Of a DNA stretch of 15,810 bases, positions 6,173 through 15,184 are shown one piece after another. A program made the translations under genes and the position numbers. Position 1 is the stretch's first letter. The number at the start of each line of letters is the position of its first letter. The stretch spans positions 936,485 to 952,294 of the forward strand of contig CAJNDS010000458.1 in the NCBI GenBank assembly GCA_905221605.1. The letters run 5' to 3'. The stretch is from Symbiodinium natans. Its lineage: Eukaryota; Sar; Dinophyceae; Suessiales; Symbiodiniaceae. Below the pieces are notes generated by a model. It worked only from the letters and a program-made list of their open reading frames with translations. It searched no databases and was not told the DNA's origin.

Positions 6173-6697
6173 ATGAGGATGGTTGAAATCGACCTTCAAG
6201 AAAATATGTTGGCCGAGGATACATGGTACTTGATGCTTAAACTTGCGGCTAGCGGGAAAGCTAAGCTATGGCTATCAGGGCCACCATGTAGAACAAGATC
6301 AGCTCTACGATATAGGTCCCCCGATCCAATACCTCTGAGAAGTAGAATAGGCCCACACAGGTGGTGCTTTGATCATATTCAGGCAAATCATAAGGCGGAA
6401 TGCGCTGATGATGACATATTAATCTTGCGTAATATCATTCTTGTGGCCATTAGTCAGTGCGTATGCGAGGCCGAGAATAATGCTGCGCATGCTCTCTTCG
6501 AGCAACCTCAGGATCCTGAAACGTTCATGAATATCGCGCAAGATAATGAACCTGAGCATGGTTATGCATCTTTCTGGGCTACGCCGGAGTGGATCAGAAT
6601 GAAAGGAGTGCTTGGACTTAATATGGTCAGTTTCGATCAAGGGCCTATGGGGCATGTGAAGAAGAAGCCTACTAGCGTTGCTATCACATTTCAATGG
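6173..6697 (+). other. Domain: C5 cytosine methyltransferase-like fragment
   Basis: GPPCRTRS (residues 36-43) resembles motif IV (PCQ) with Arg replacing Gln. EQP (110-112) sits where ENV is expected. The block at 153-169 (SFDQGPMGHVKKKPTSV) resembles the G-x-x-x-x-KPT region of phage-type C5 methylases. Only about 35 residues precede motif IV, so motif I (SAM binding) is missing. Retrotransposon-borne methyltransferases are known in Symbiodinium; this copy is probably inactive. Confidence 0.6.
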
Positions 6698-9600
6698 CCA
6701 GGATGGGCTACAGATCTCAGAGGTTTTGGGACCAACTCAGATAGCTCGAGTGAAGACGATAATAATTCCGCTAAATGGGCAAGATGGGCTGATGGAATGA
6801 TTGAAATAATAGGTAGTATGATATTGGAGACATGGATTAAGAATAAGGGTAAAGCCGATAATGCTCCTACGACGCAGTGCGCTGCGTGTGGGGCTGATCC
6901 GTCAGGAATATGCGCGAGGTGTGAGCGAAGATTATCACCTCAGGAAATCTTAGAATATCCGGTGACACAGTCGATTGCTATGCGACAAAATGAGAGCATA
7001 GGTGCAAAAGATAATACCAGAGATGCCTTGCCTGCTGAAAACGGGGAAGAGGTGGCCGATGAAGATCATATTCAGGGAGAGGCAGTGGAACAGGGGGAAG
7101 AAGTTAGAGAGAATATTGCTCCCGAGGAAGAAGCTGAACACGTGGGAGGCATCGCAGATGTTCTGGAAATGGAGATCCAACACGAGGAGGGCGTGTATCG
7201 TGAAGCAGAAGGAGATCCGCGTCACAAAGTTGTGGCCAAGATAGCCAGATATTCTCCCGATTATGCTATCACTCTTGATCATCTACTTACTCACATGCCG
7301 AAGAACATGCACTGCATAGCTTGCAGGCAGGCTAAAGTTAATAACGTTCCATATAAGAAAGGGGATGGCATCACTGAACGTGAAACAGAGAAATTTGGCG
7401 AAAAAGTCACCGCGGACACAATAGTACTCAGAAATAATAAAGACAAAGGCATTGGTGGGGAGAATAATGCAATAGTCATGTTCGACTTCAAGACAGGATG
7501 GATACATTGTTCTCCGGTGCACGCACGTAATACCGACGAGACTGTCAGGGCCATCAATGAGTTTCGGGGACCTGGCGCGATCATCAATTTATATGCGGAC
7601 CAGGCCGGCGAATTCACTAAGGCTTGTGATAGAATCGGAACTTGTAGGGCTAAATCTACTCCCGGTGTTCCACGGACTAATAGTATTGCCGAATTGAAGG
7701 TGAAAGAAGTGATAAATGGAGCCCGAGCACTCCTTAAGCAGGCTGGTCTTGAGCCGAAATGGTGGCCATATGCTGTACAGACTTACTGTTTCCACAAGAA
7801 TAATATGGAAGTCAATGGGCTCTCCGCATATCAGAAACGCTACGGTAATGACATGAATAAGGTCAAGCTAATACCTTTTGGGTGTCTTGTTGACTTTCTT
7901 CCTATTGCACCAAAACCAAGAAAAGGTGAAAAGAATATAGCAGACGCAGACCAGCTCGAACGGGGGGATGATGATGATATTGAGGATATTCTCAGAGAAG
8001 ATGAGGATGATTCGAGCAGGGCAGCGCCTGCCATAGATGAGACAAACTCAGGTAATATGGGGGGCACCCAAAAATCAAACGCAGGTAGAACACTTGATAA
8101 GGCACGACAGCTCAAGGATCTCGATAATATTGACGTGGAGGCACTCAAAATCGTCAGTGTTGAAAACTACAATATTGACGAGGCGAAGAGAATATTGTCT
8201 GCATTCGCGGAAAAGGCCAGCGTCATTAGAACAAATAAAAGAACTAAAGTTGCGCAAGGAAAAGGATATTTCATAATGGGTTTCTATGCCCATGGAGGAG
8301 TGGTCGGAATAACGAGCACGATGAAGAATTACCCAGGCATTACGAGTTTATGCTGCTCTCTGGTCAGAAGAATGTCTCCTGACACCACGTTTACAACCGT
8401 CCTGATATCCATCGGCGTGAAAATGGGACCTCATAAGGACAAGTTCAATGATGGAACCACTAATAATGTGATCATTCCTCTTCGTGATCCAAAGAAAATG
8501 AAGGGCATATGGGTCGAGAGAATGCCTGACGATGTCGTTCGAGACGAAACGATCATACAGACTCTTGAGGTTGCCCCGGAGAAGAAGGTTGAAGGTTTCA
8601 TAATACCGATGGGAGAGGTAATAAGTTTCAATCCAAGGAGATGGCACGCCTCGGAAGAAGGCGGGAATTTGGACGAGAGAATTCTTTTAATTGCCTACAC
8701 CCTTACTGCTGGCAAGAGGGGAAGCGAGGAACATTATGTGATGCTCAAGCAGCTTGGGTTCAATCTGGGAGAGACGTTTGGCTCTGAAAGGATTGCGATT
8801 GAATCGGAGGCTGTGCCAGGGGAACAATCCGAGGAAGAACCGTTCGGAGAGGAACGAAGGTCTCATGAGCTTCCTGATAATAAAGATGACTGGATCGAAT
8901 CGAGCATATTTCCCGCTGCTGCTGCAAGGGCGAAGTTTGAACCGTCTACGTTACCCGGACTTTTCCTTGGTTATTCATTACAGCCGGGAGGGATTCCTAA
9001 TGGAGATTATATTGTGGTTGAGCTGTCGAACTTGTTCAATGGATGGAAGATCCCCACCATTCACCAGGTGAAGAGAGTTGTACTTGATAAGGATGGCGAA
9101 CTTCAGTTTCCCATGCAGGCTGTCGCCGAAAGAAAGACTAGAATCATGACTGCCAAACGAGCTGATGAATTGGCGCGCTTGCAAATTGCCAGAGAACGAG
9201 AAGGGGAGCTTGAGGATGCCGTCTTCCATAATAGAGATAGGTTGAGAGCCGATATTCAGAGAGAAATTGAGCATGATAATAAGATGATGGACAACGGCGA
9301 CTTCTGGGAACACGAGGACGACTCAAAGGAGTGGATTTTGCATCATATTCTTCCAAGACGAAAGTTATGCGTTCCTGGAAACGAAAGATACGGGACGGGA
9401 GGTCCGGGCGATCTCGAACTTCATCATACGCGGAAAACTCATATGACGTTCAAGGATGGAAACTCAGAGACCCTCGTTGATGATAGACTGACAGGTCGAG
9501 AAAGTATGATCAAGAAGTGGACTGGCTGCACAATATTCTGGGAGAAGGATGTTGATATGGGCGAAGATTCCGCTGCTGATCAGATTGAGGGTGCTCACAG

Positions 9601-12600
9601 AAAGACGGGCATGAGGGGAGTAGGGCTTGATTATGAGCAAGACAAACCCAGAATAGAACGGCCTTATGCCAGATCCTACAAACCCAACTCCATCAGCTCT
9701 GAGGCCTGGACAAAAATGAGTGCCAGGCAAAGAAGAGAATATACGAAGGCTGATCGCGACCGAATACTTGGAGCAAATAATAAGAACCTGAATGAAAGCG
9801 CGGACCAGAATGTGGTATGGAAACCGTACGGAAGAACAGGTTACGAATATGAAGGGATTGGGTATTCATCTGAGGCTCCTCCTGGTGCCCCCATTGGAAT
9901 TTTAGTATGGGCTGTTAGGACAGATAAGGCGAGTGGCTTGAGAATATGCTACAAGCGAGAAAAGCCCTTGGAAGGTCTTTGGTGGAGAACTACGAGGTGC
10001 TTAAGAACTAATGAGGTTCTTGAATCCATCGTGTATGACAAGTATATCCAGGATGAGATAAGAAAGGAGAAGGGGAATAGGAAGTTTCCTGTTGCGAGGG
10101 ATATTATTACTGAATATTGGTACCTCCCTGAAGCTCAGGAACCTGAGGAAGGCTCTCCAGAAAATTCTCTTCCGAGCGAGGATAATAAAGGCAAAGATGC
10201 CGCTGCCGCAGTTTTCCTGAAAGCTAATACAGGAGTTGACGATATACGACGTAAAGCGTATTCCTCGGGGGGTGTCGTGCGAAAAGGGAGAGAATACTAT
10301 GCGATTGACGACTCTGACTTAGTTGTACCTCAAGAACAAGCTAATATAATAAGAGCATGGGCAGGTTCAGATCGTCACTGGATGAGTAATGATACAGCAG
10401 GGCATGATCGTGTTGCTTGGCTACTCGAGAAAGATGATAAATACACTAGTGTTGGCGGCCATGCGATTTTCGCTGTATCTTCTGACGCTGGCGGTATTAT
10501 GCATGAGATTGAACTGGCATCGAGTCAATGGACCGCGGGCACGGGGCCTGACGCTACAGAAGATGCATTGACGCGGATCATTGAGGCCATCCTTGACTGT
10601 GCTGTGAGGATAATAAAGGCGAATAGTCTCTGTAGTATCCTATGGAAATTAGGCGAAAATAGCAGGCTTGATAAAGCTATGTTTCGTTTCTCTCTCGAAT
10701 ATGACCTTTGGGTGTCAAGGGTCGATGGATGTGTAATACATGAAGAAATAGAAGGAAAGGGCGATGAAGCATACATGATAATAACAAATTGTGACGTATT
10801 GGCCATTATATCGGAATTCATGGTATGTGATCATACGCCAAGAATACACGAGATGCTTGATCAAAAGAACGTCTCACAGGAACGGCAGAGAGACCTCGAC
10901 GTCAAAGCGTTAGAACCTCTGGCCAATGTTGCATACAAAACATACCAAGACATTCTCCAACCTGAGGAAGTATGCGACATCGATTGCAATGATATAGGTG
11001 AACCCGGGGAGTACGATAATATAGGCACAGGCCGGTTGTCTACGAATAACACTCTTGATTGCATCAACGCTGCTCCTGGTCTCATCATACCTCTTGATGA
11101 AGCGGAGAGAGAGAGCATGAAGCGTTTAGGCGAAATTGAGACTGTCATTATTGAGGCATACAAGAATACCAGGCCTGCAGGAGGCTTCTGGACGATTTCC
11201 CTCGAGAAATCTGAGAATACGAAAGAGCTTAGCGAGGATTGTGCGCCAGCCCGGATTCTTGATGGAATAGGAAAGAGCATCGACCCTTGCGAGCAATGGA
11301 AGCGTGTGGTATTCTGTAGAACTCCTACTGCTGAGGTTTATGACCGTATAGCCGGAAGAGCTTCTGAGTATTCAAATGGCACGAGGGCTGTGGCTGCCTT
11401 TGGAAAGGGATCAAAACCGAAGATATGGATACAGGAATGCGATGGCCCAGAGCATATGTTCTCCATTCAGGAGGATTGTGTCGCCCTTGAGAAGCATAGC
11501 GGATCTTGGAAGAATCTTAGTGATCAGTTTCTCATCGTGCCGGAGGGCAAAAGATATCTGATTGAAGAGCAAGATGATAACGTCATCATTCTCACTTTTT
11601 GTGCTGACTGCAAGGATAATAATGGGAACTCGTCTGTTATCCAAACGCATGACAATCTCGAGGAATGCGAGGAAATCGAGGACGACGGACCCACTGGTAG
11701 CGAGAATGATGTGGGAAGCATAGCCTCTGACGACGATGACATTATCTTGTTTGCTTCCGATAATGAAGAAGAAGACGGCTATGACGGCGCTCTTTCCATG
11801 CTAGGAAAGCGTTCAATTAATATCCAGTTCGCAAAGACTGCAGAGTGCTACGCAAATTGCTGGGAAACCGGCAGAGAGAGCCTGATCCTTTCCCCTAATA
11901 TTCCTGTTAATATTGTTTCCGGAAAGTATACGTGGCTTGACACTGGAATGCGAATAGATGACAGCGAGATCAGGATCGCCGAGATCACTATGCTGCCTCA
12001 TCTAATAGCTGAGTTTAGCTGCAGTATTGAGGGTTATGAATATACCAGAGAGCATTCCAGCGTCATGGTTCTCATTATCAACAAGGGAAACAGCGACATT
12101 GTCCTGCCGAAAGATCTTCCTATTGCGAGAGTGCAGTTTACTGCGAAGGCTGAGATAAGACCTGAGATCGCGAATAATCATGAAATGGTCAGCATTGATG
12201 TTAGAAAACACTATAGGGTCCCCGCAAATGAAAAGAAGGCTAATATTGCTCGAAAGGCAAGGAAGAGAACCAATGAGAAGAATAAGGAGCTAATACTGGC
12301 TGACAGTCCTAGGGTGAGACTCAAGCAGGCTATTGTTACTCTCCGCAGGCAACGTTGTCGATCGTGCAAGAAGGATGTCGCGCGCGGGACTATTGTACCT
12401 AGTCTGCTTCTTATGACTGCCACTTTGTGCATGAGTTGCTTCATAGAGAAACATGTCACCCCTGTGGATGATTTAATAAGGAAGGGACACAAGTTGACAA
12501 CTGAGATGTATGGCGATGGAATAGCTGCAGTTCCTGCGGCAATGTGCTCCGAAGAGGACACGGATACGGCGAGCATAAGCGATGGAGAGGACAGGTTATA

Positions 12601-15124
12601 TCAGGAAGCTGCGGCAATCATAATAGAGGACGACGAGGATGAAAGTGAGCACGTCATGGCATTGGTGGCAAGACCGGTCACCAAGGCGGAAAGAGCGGTA
12701 AATCCGAAGGCACGTGCATCTCTTGATAAGGAATGGAATAAGCTCATGCTCCAGGAAGTATGGGAGATGGACCTTGTTCGATCATGGAAGGACGTCTCTC
12801 GGGAGGCGCAGTCTACCGGTGAAGTTACTCACGTTGGAAGAATATTTGATATATGCGTAGAAAAGAACTGGGAGCTTCCCGAAAATGACCCATTGCGCAA
12901 ATACAAAGGTCCCGTGGTATTTGAAGGATGCAATGTCAAAGACCAGGACAGCAGATGGGCAATATTCCAGGAGATTACGTCATGTCCCGCAACTCTAGAG
13001 GCCGGGAAAATGGCTGACGCCTATGGAATGCTTCCCGGGCACATAATACAGATGTCTGACGGAGAGTCAGCTTATACGCAGGCACGTCTCGGCGGACCTC
13101 GAACTTGGGTAAGAATACCGAAGGAAAGATGGCCAGAACATTGGCATAATATTGAAGATCCTGTTGTTCCGCTGAAGCTGGCCTTGTACGGACACCCTGA
13201 CGCGGGGGGTTTCTGGGAGAAACATTGCGAGGAGGCAGTGACGGACGTTGGATTTGAGTTTCTGCCCGATTGGCCAAGCGTGTTCTTTCATAGAGAGATG
13301 AAGCTTATGCTGGTAATATACGTTGACGACTTCAAGCTCGCAGGACCGGCCGAGAACGTACCAAAGGGTTGGGAATTGCTTGCAAAGAAAATAAAGCTTG
13401 AGGAGCCTAGAGAGCTTGGGCGATATCTGGGATGCTTGCATACTATGCATACAATACCGTACACCGATGAGTTCGAGCCCCGACATGCATGGAGGGAGAT
13501 AATAGAACCCAAGAAGGATCCGCCTGATCTTACTCCTGGGATGAATGATGGTAATAGCCAGAGACCGAAAGAGATAAAGGTTCTCAGATATGACGTGACC
13601 GACTTCATGAAGCAATGCGTTGACAAATATCTCGAGCTCTGCAGTTCCCTGTACCCGAAAAAGCTCGAGAAAGCGAAAACCCCATATCTGGACGAGGGTA
13701 AACCTGAATTTGACGAGAATCCTGTCGATCCCAAGGTTAACGCGCTGTTCGGTGTGGGAGAATACAGCGTTGAAGATGATGATAACGGAATATTAAAGGA
13801 ACATGCTCCGGCTGTCTTGATGAAAATTTTGTATGGGGCACGCATAGGAAGGTATGATCTTCTTCGACCTGTGCAGACACTTGCATCGAGACTCACGAGA
13901 TGGTCAAAGTTGTGTGATAAGAAGCTTCACCGGCTAATATCATACATCAACGAGACGACCGACGTCAGCCTATACGGATGGGTGGGAGATGATATCCGTG
14001 ACATGAATCTGGTGCTTTACTGTGATGCTGACTTGGCCAGCGATAGGAACGATCATAGATCTACTTCGGGTGTATACCTTTGCATACAGGGGCGGCATAC
14101 CTTCATGCCTGTTGCGGCGTACTGCAAGAAACAAACATCATGTTCCAAAAGCACCCCTGAAGCTGAAATCGTTGCTCTCCACGATGGGATTACCAAACAG
14201 GGTATTCCGGGTCTTGCGCTTTGGGAAATGATTAAGGGAGTTGCTGAACCTGTTGTTGTTGCCGAAGACAATGAGGCTGCTGTTCGCATCATCATATCAG
14301 GAAAGAACCCTAATATGAGGTATCTCTCACGAACTCAGCGCGTTGATATCGCTCGGCTCAATCAGTTCTACGAAGCTAGATTGTTCAAATTCATCAACTG
14401 TCCTACCGAATATCAAGCCGCTAACATGATGACTAAGGCTATTCACGAATCCCGCGAATGGCTTAGAGACATGTATACTACCGGACACTTCCACCCTGAT
14501 ACCTTTAAGTCAATATCAGAGGGATTGAACGCCATGCCGGTGAGCCGGGGGGTATCCCAAAATACTGGAGATTCGAATGCTCTGAATAATGATACTCCTG
14601 GGCTAAGAGTCTTTCATATAGGATGTTGGGACCTCATTGAGGTTGATACTTCAAGCGAAGAATCTCCTGTCTTTGGCATCGACGAGGCGAAGAATTGTCT
14701 TAGAGGAAAATCTATCATAGTTGCACCTAGGGCGAGGGAAATGCCTCGTCGCGGAGCTCACGGCATGGAGTTCAAAATGAATGATAAAGAACAGGTTCTC
14801 GCTGATATGTTTGCTAATATTGCATACTGGTGCGGAGCACAAAAGCATGAATGCATGCTGTTATGTGGGTCGCAGTCTTTTGTGTCTGACAGTGTGACGA
14901 GATTTGTGGGCGGTCGCATACATTTGGTTCGAATACCGGGACGTGTAGTCATCGAAGACTTGCACGAAGACAGCTACATGATCATGACACCACACAACAC
15001 CAAACCAATATTTCGCAAGGGCATTAGTCCCAGGATGAATATCCGACGATGGTGCGAAGAGCATGATAATATGGTACGCCTGAAGGATTCAAATAGCATT
15101 GCTGAGACATCCGAGGGCTGCTAG
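6173..15124 (+). CDS. pol: Copia-like Pol polyprotein (methyltransferase-like, integrase, AlkB-like, dUTPase-like, RT, RNase H)
   Basis: 2983 codons, about twice the usual copia length. Residues 1-175: C5-methyltransferase-like fragment (GPPC 36-39, EQP 110-112, DQG 155-157). 236-250: CxxC-x7-CxxC finger. 270-345: acidic linker. 365-600: integrase (H370, H374, C381, C384; D415, D476, E507). 698-845: AlkB-like dioxygenase (H754, D756, H825, R836). 918-975: FLGY-type integrase C-terminal-like segment. About 1000-1885: unassigned. 1890-1990: dUTPase-like barrel. 2062-2089: CxxC-x20-CxxC finger. 2170-2560: reverse transcriptase (D2296, YVDD 2383-2386). 2610-2775: RNase H (D2618, E2663, D2699). 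2776-2983: unassigned. Its role is reverse transcription and integration of the element. The ATG at 6173 is the first in the ORF, but the methyltransferase lacks its N-terminal SAM motif, so the true start is probably lost. Confidence 0.88.
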   Translation: MRMVEIDLQENMLAEDTWYLMLKLAASGKAKLWLSGPPCRTRSALRYRSPDPIPLRSRIGPHRWCFDHIQANHKAECADDDILILRNIILVAISQCVCEAENNAAHALFEQPQDPETFMNIAQDNEPEHGYASFWATPEWIRMKGVLGLNMVSFDQGPMGHVKKKPTSVAITFQWPGWATDLRGFGTNSDSSSEDDNNSAKWARWADGMIEIIGSMILETWIKNKGKADNAPTTQCAACGADPSGICARCERRLSPQEILEYPVTQSIAMRQNESIGAKDNTRDALPAENGEEVADEDHIQGEAVEQGEEVRENIAPEEEAEHVGGIADVLEMEIQHEEGVYREAEGDPRHKVVAKIARYSPDYAITLDHLLTHMPKNMHCIACRQAKVNNVPYKKGDGITERETEKFGEKVTADTIVLRNNKDKGIGGENNAIVMFDFKTGWIHCSPVHARNTDETVRAINEFRGPGAIINLYADQAGEFTKACDRIGTCRAKSTPGVPRTNSIAELKVKEVINGARALLKQAGLEPKWWPYAVQTYCFHKNNMEVNGLSAYQKRYGNDMNKVKLIPFGCLVDFLPIAPKPRKGEKNIADADQLERGDDDDIEDILREDEDDSSRAAPAIDETNSGNMGGTQKSNAGRTLDKARQLKDLDNIDVEALKIVSVENYNIDEAKRILSAFAEKASVIRTNKRTKVAQGKGYFIMGFYAHGGVVGITSTMKNYPGITSLCCSLVRRMSPDTTFTTVLISIGVKMGPHKDKFNDGTTNNVIIPLRDPKKMKGIWVERMPDDVVRDETIIQTLEVAPEKKVEGFIIPMGEVISFNPRRWHASEEGGNLDERILLIAYTLTAGKRGSEEHYVMLKQLGFNLGETFGSERIAIESEAVPGEQSEEEPFGEERRSHELPDNKDDWIESSIFPAAAARAKFEPSTLPGLFLGYSLQPGGIPNGDYIVVELSNLFNGWKIPTIHQVKRVVLDKDGELQFPMQAVAERKTRIMTAKRADELARLQIAREREGELEDAVFHNRDRLRADIQREIEHDNKMMDNGDFWEHEDDSKEWILHHILPRRKLCVPGNERYGTGGPGDLELHHTRKTHMTFKDGNSETLVDDRLTGRESMIKKWTGCTIFWEKDVDMGEDSAADQIEGAHRKTGMRGVGLDYEQDKPRIERPYARSYKPNSISSEAWTKMSARQRREYTKADRDRILGANNKNLNESADQNVVWKPYGRTGYEYEGIGYSSEAPPGAPIGILVWAVRTDKASGLRICYKREKPLEGLWWRTTRCLRTNEVLESIVYDKYIQDEIRKEKGNRKFPVARDIITEYWYLPEAQEPEEGSPENSLPSEDNKGKDAAAAVFLKANTGVDDIRRKAYSSGGVVRKGREYYAIDDSDLVVPQEQANIIRAWAGSDRHWMSNDTAGHDRVAWLLEKDDKYTSVGGHAIFAVSSDAGGIMHEIELASSQWTAGTGPDATEDALTRIIEAILDCAVRIIKANSLCSILWKLGENSRLDKAMFRFSLEYDLWVSRVDGCVIHEEIEGKGDEAYMIITNCDVLAIISEFMVCDHTPRIHEMLDQKNVSQERQRDLDVKALEPLANVAYKTYQDILQPEEVCDIDCNDIGEPGEYDNIGTGRLSTNNTLDCINAAPGLIIPLDEAERESMKRLGEIETVIIEAYKNTRPAGGFWTISLEKSENTKELSEDCAPARILDGIGKSIDPCEQWKRVVFCRTPTAEVYDRIAGRASEYSNGTRAVAAFGKGSKPKIWIQECDGPEHMFSIQEDCVALEKHSGSWKNLSDQFLIVPEGKRYLIEEQDDNVIILTFCADCKDNNGNSSVIQTHDNLEECEEIEDDGPTGSENDVGSIASDDDDIILFASDNEEEDGYDGALSMLGKRSINIQFAKTAECYANCWETGRESLILSPNIPVNIVSGKYTWLDTGMRIDDSEIRIAEITMLPHLIAEFSCSIEGYEYTREHSSVMVLIINKGNSDIVLPKDLPIARVQFTAKAEIRPEIANNHEMVSIDVRKHYRVPANEKKANIARKARKRTNEKNKELILADSPRVRLKQAIVTLRRQRCRSCKKDVARGTIVPSLLLMTATLCMSCFIEKHVTPVDDLIRKGHKLTTEMYGDGIAAVPAAMCSEEDTDTASISDGEDRLYQEAAAIIIEDDEDESEHVMALVARPVTKAERAVNPKARASLDKEWNKLMLQEVWEMDLVRSWKDVSREAQSTGEVTHVGRIFDICVEKNWELPENDPLRKYKGPVVFEGCNVKDQDSRWAIFQEITSCPATLEAGKMADAYGMLPGHIIQMSDGESAYTQARLGGPRTWVRIPKERWPEHWHNIEDPVVPLKLALYGHPDAGGFWEKHCEEAVTDVGFEFLPDWPSVFFHREMKLMLVIYVDDFKLAGPAENVPKGWELLAKKIKLEEPRELGRYLGCLHTMHTIPYTDEFEPRHAWREIIEPKKDPPDLTPGMNDGNSQRPKEIKVLRYDVTDFMKQCVDKYLELCSSLYPKKLEKAKTPYLDEGKPEFDENPVDPKVNALFGVGEYSVEDDDNGILKEHAPAVLMKILYGARIGRYDLLRPVQTLASRLTRWSKLCDKKLHRLISYINETTDVSLYGWVGDDIRDMNLVLYCDADLASDRNDHRSTSGVYLCIQGRHTFMPVAAYCKKQTSCSKSTPEAEIVALHDGITKQGIPGLALWEMIKGVAEPVVVAEDNEAAVRIIISGKNPNMRYLSRTQRVDIARLNQFYEARLFKFINCPTEYQAANMMTKAIHESREWLRDMYTTGHFHPDTFKSISEGLNAMPVSRGVSQNTGDSNALNNDTPGLRVFHIGCWDLIEVDTSSEESPVFGIDEAKNCLRGKSIIVAPRAREMPRRGAHGMEFKMNDKEQVLADMFANIAYWCGAQKHECMLLCGSQSFVSDSVTRFVGGRIHLVRIPGRVVIEDLHEDSYMIMTPHNTKPIFRKGISPRMNIRRWCEEHDNMVRLKDSNSIAETSEGC
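7265..7972 (+). other. Domain: integrase (HHCC zinc finger and DDE core)
   Basis: The zinc-binding set is H370-x3-H374-x6-C381-x2-C384. The catalytic triad is D415 (VTADTIVL), D476 (LYADQAGEF) and E507 (TNSIAELKVK). By my count 30 residues separate the second Asp and the Glu, fewer than the usual 35. A WWPYAVQTYCFHKNN segment and IPFGC follow, as in copia integrases. Confidence 0.9.
8264..8707 (+). other. Domain: AlkB-like 2OG-Fe(II) dioxygenase
   Basis: GFYAHGGVVGITSTM starts the domain. PHKDKFND gives the H-x-D iron ligands (H754, D756), RRWHASEE the distal His (H825), and ERILLIAYT the 2-oxoglutarate-binding Arg (R836). All expected ligands are present, so activity is possible. The substrate is unknown; nucleic-acid demethylation is inference from the family. 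Confidence 0.7.
11840..12142 (+). other. Domain: dUTPase-like barrel
   Basis: The pattern of LILSPNIPVNIVSGKY, WLDTGMRI, AEFSCSIEGYEYTREHS, VLIINKGNSDIVLP and DLPIARVQF follows the strand order of trimeric dUTPases (TG-hydrophobic turn, Ser-containing motif, G-x-x-Y, N-x-G, and IAQL-like end). The catalytic motif 1 and motif 3 Asp are not evident, so it may be a non-catalytic barrel. The LDTG at 1922-1925 could alternatively be read as an aspartic protease motif, but flap and ILG-type motifs are absent. Confidence 0.5.
12680..13853 (+). other. Domain: reverse transcriptase
   Basis: It starts with the copia-type helix DKEWNKLMLQEVWEMD. Motif A is MSDGESAY (D2296). LKLALYGHPDAGGFWEKH matches the copia YGL-x-Q-x-x-x-x-W block. 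The active site YVDD (13319-13330) is intact. A segment of about 60 residues with low similarity is inserted before the copia connection region that leads to RNase H. Confidence 0.93.
14000..14497 (+). other. Domain: RNase H (copia type)
   Basis: LVLYCDADLASDRNDHRSTSG carries the first Asp (D2618); STPEAEIVAL the Glu; VVAEDNEAAV the third Asp (D2699); RTQRVDIARL corresponds to the copia KHIDI-x-H block, and QAANMMTKAI to ADxLTK. All catalytic positions look intact. Confidence 0.92.
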
Positions 15125-15184
15125 CCATATTCTTGCCCTTTGTGTGCTGTGGCATAGGGGTTAATAGCGGCCCAGACCAGAGCC

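Noticed and set aside
11936-11947. LDTG as the active site of a retroviral aspartic protease
   Set aside because: No flap Gly or ILG-type strand follows, while the following strands match the dUTPase order; kept only as an alternative.
6419-15064. Many minus-strand and alternate-frame ORFs of 60-200 codons under the polyprotein
   Set aside because: They show no motifs and mirror the codon pattern of the + strand ORF; they are shadows.
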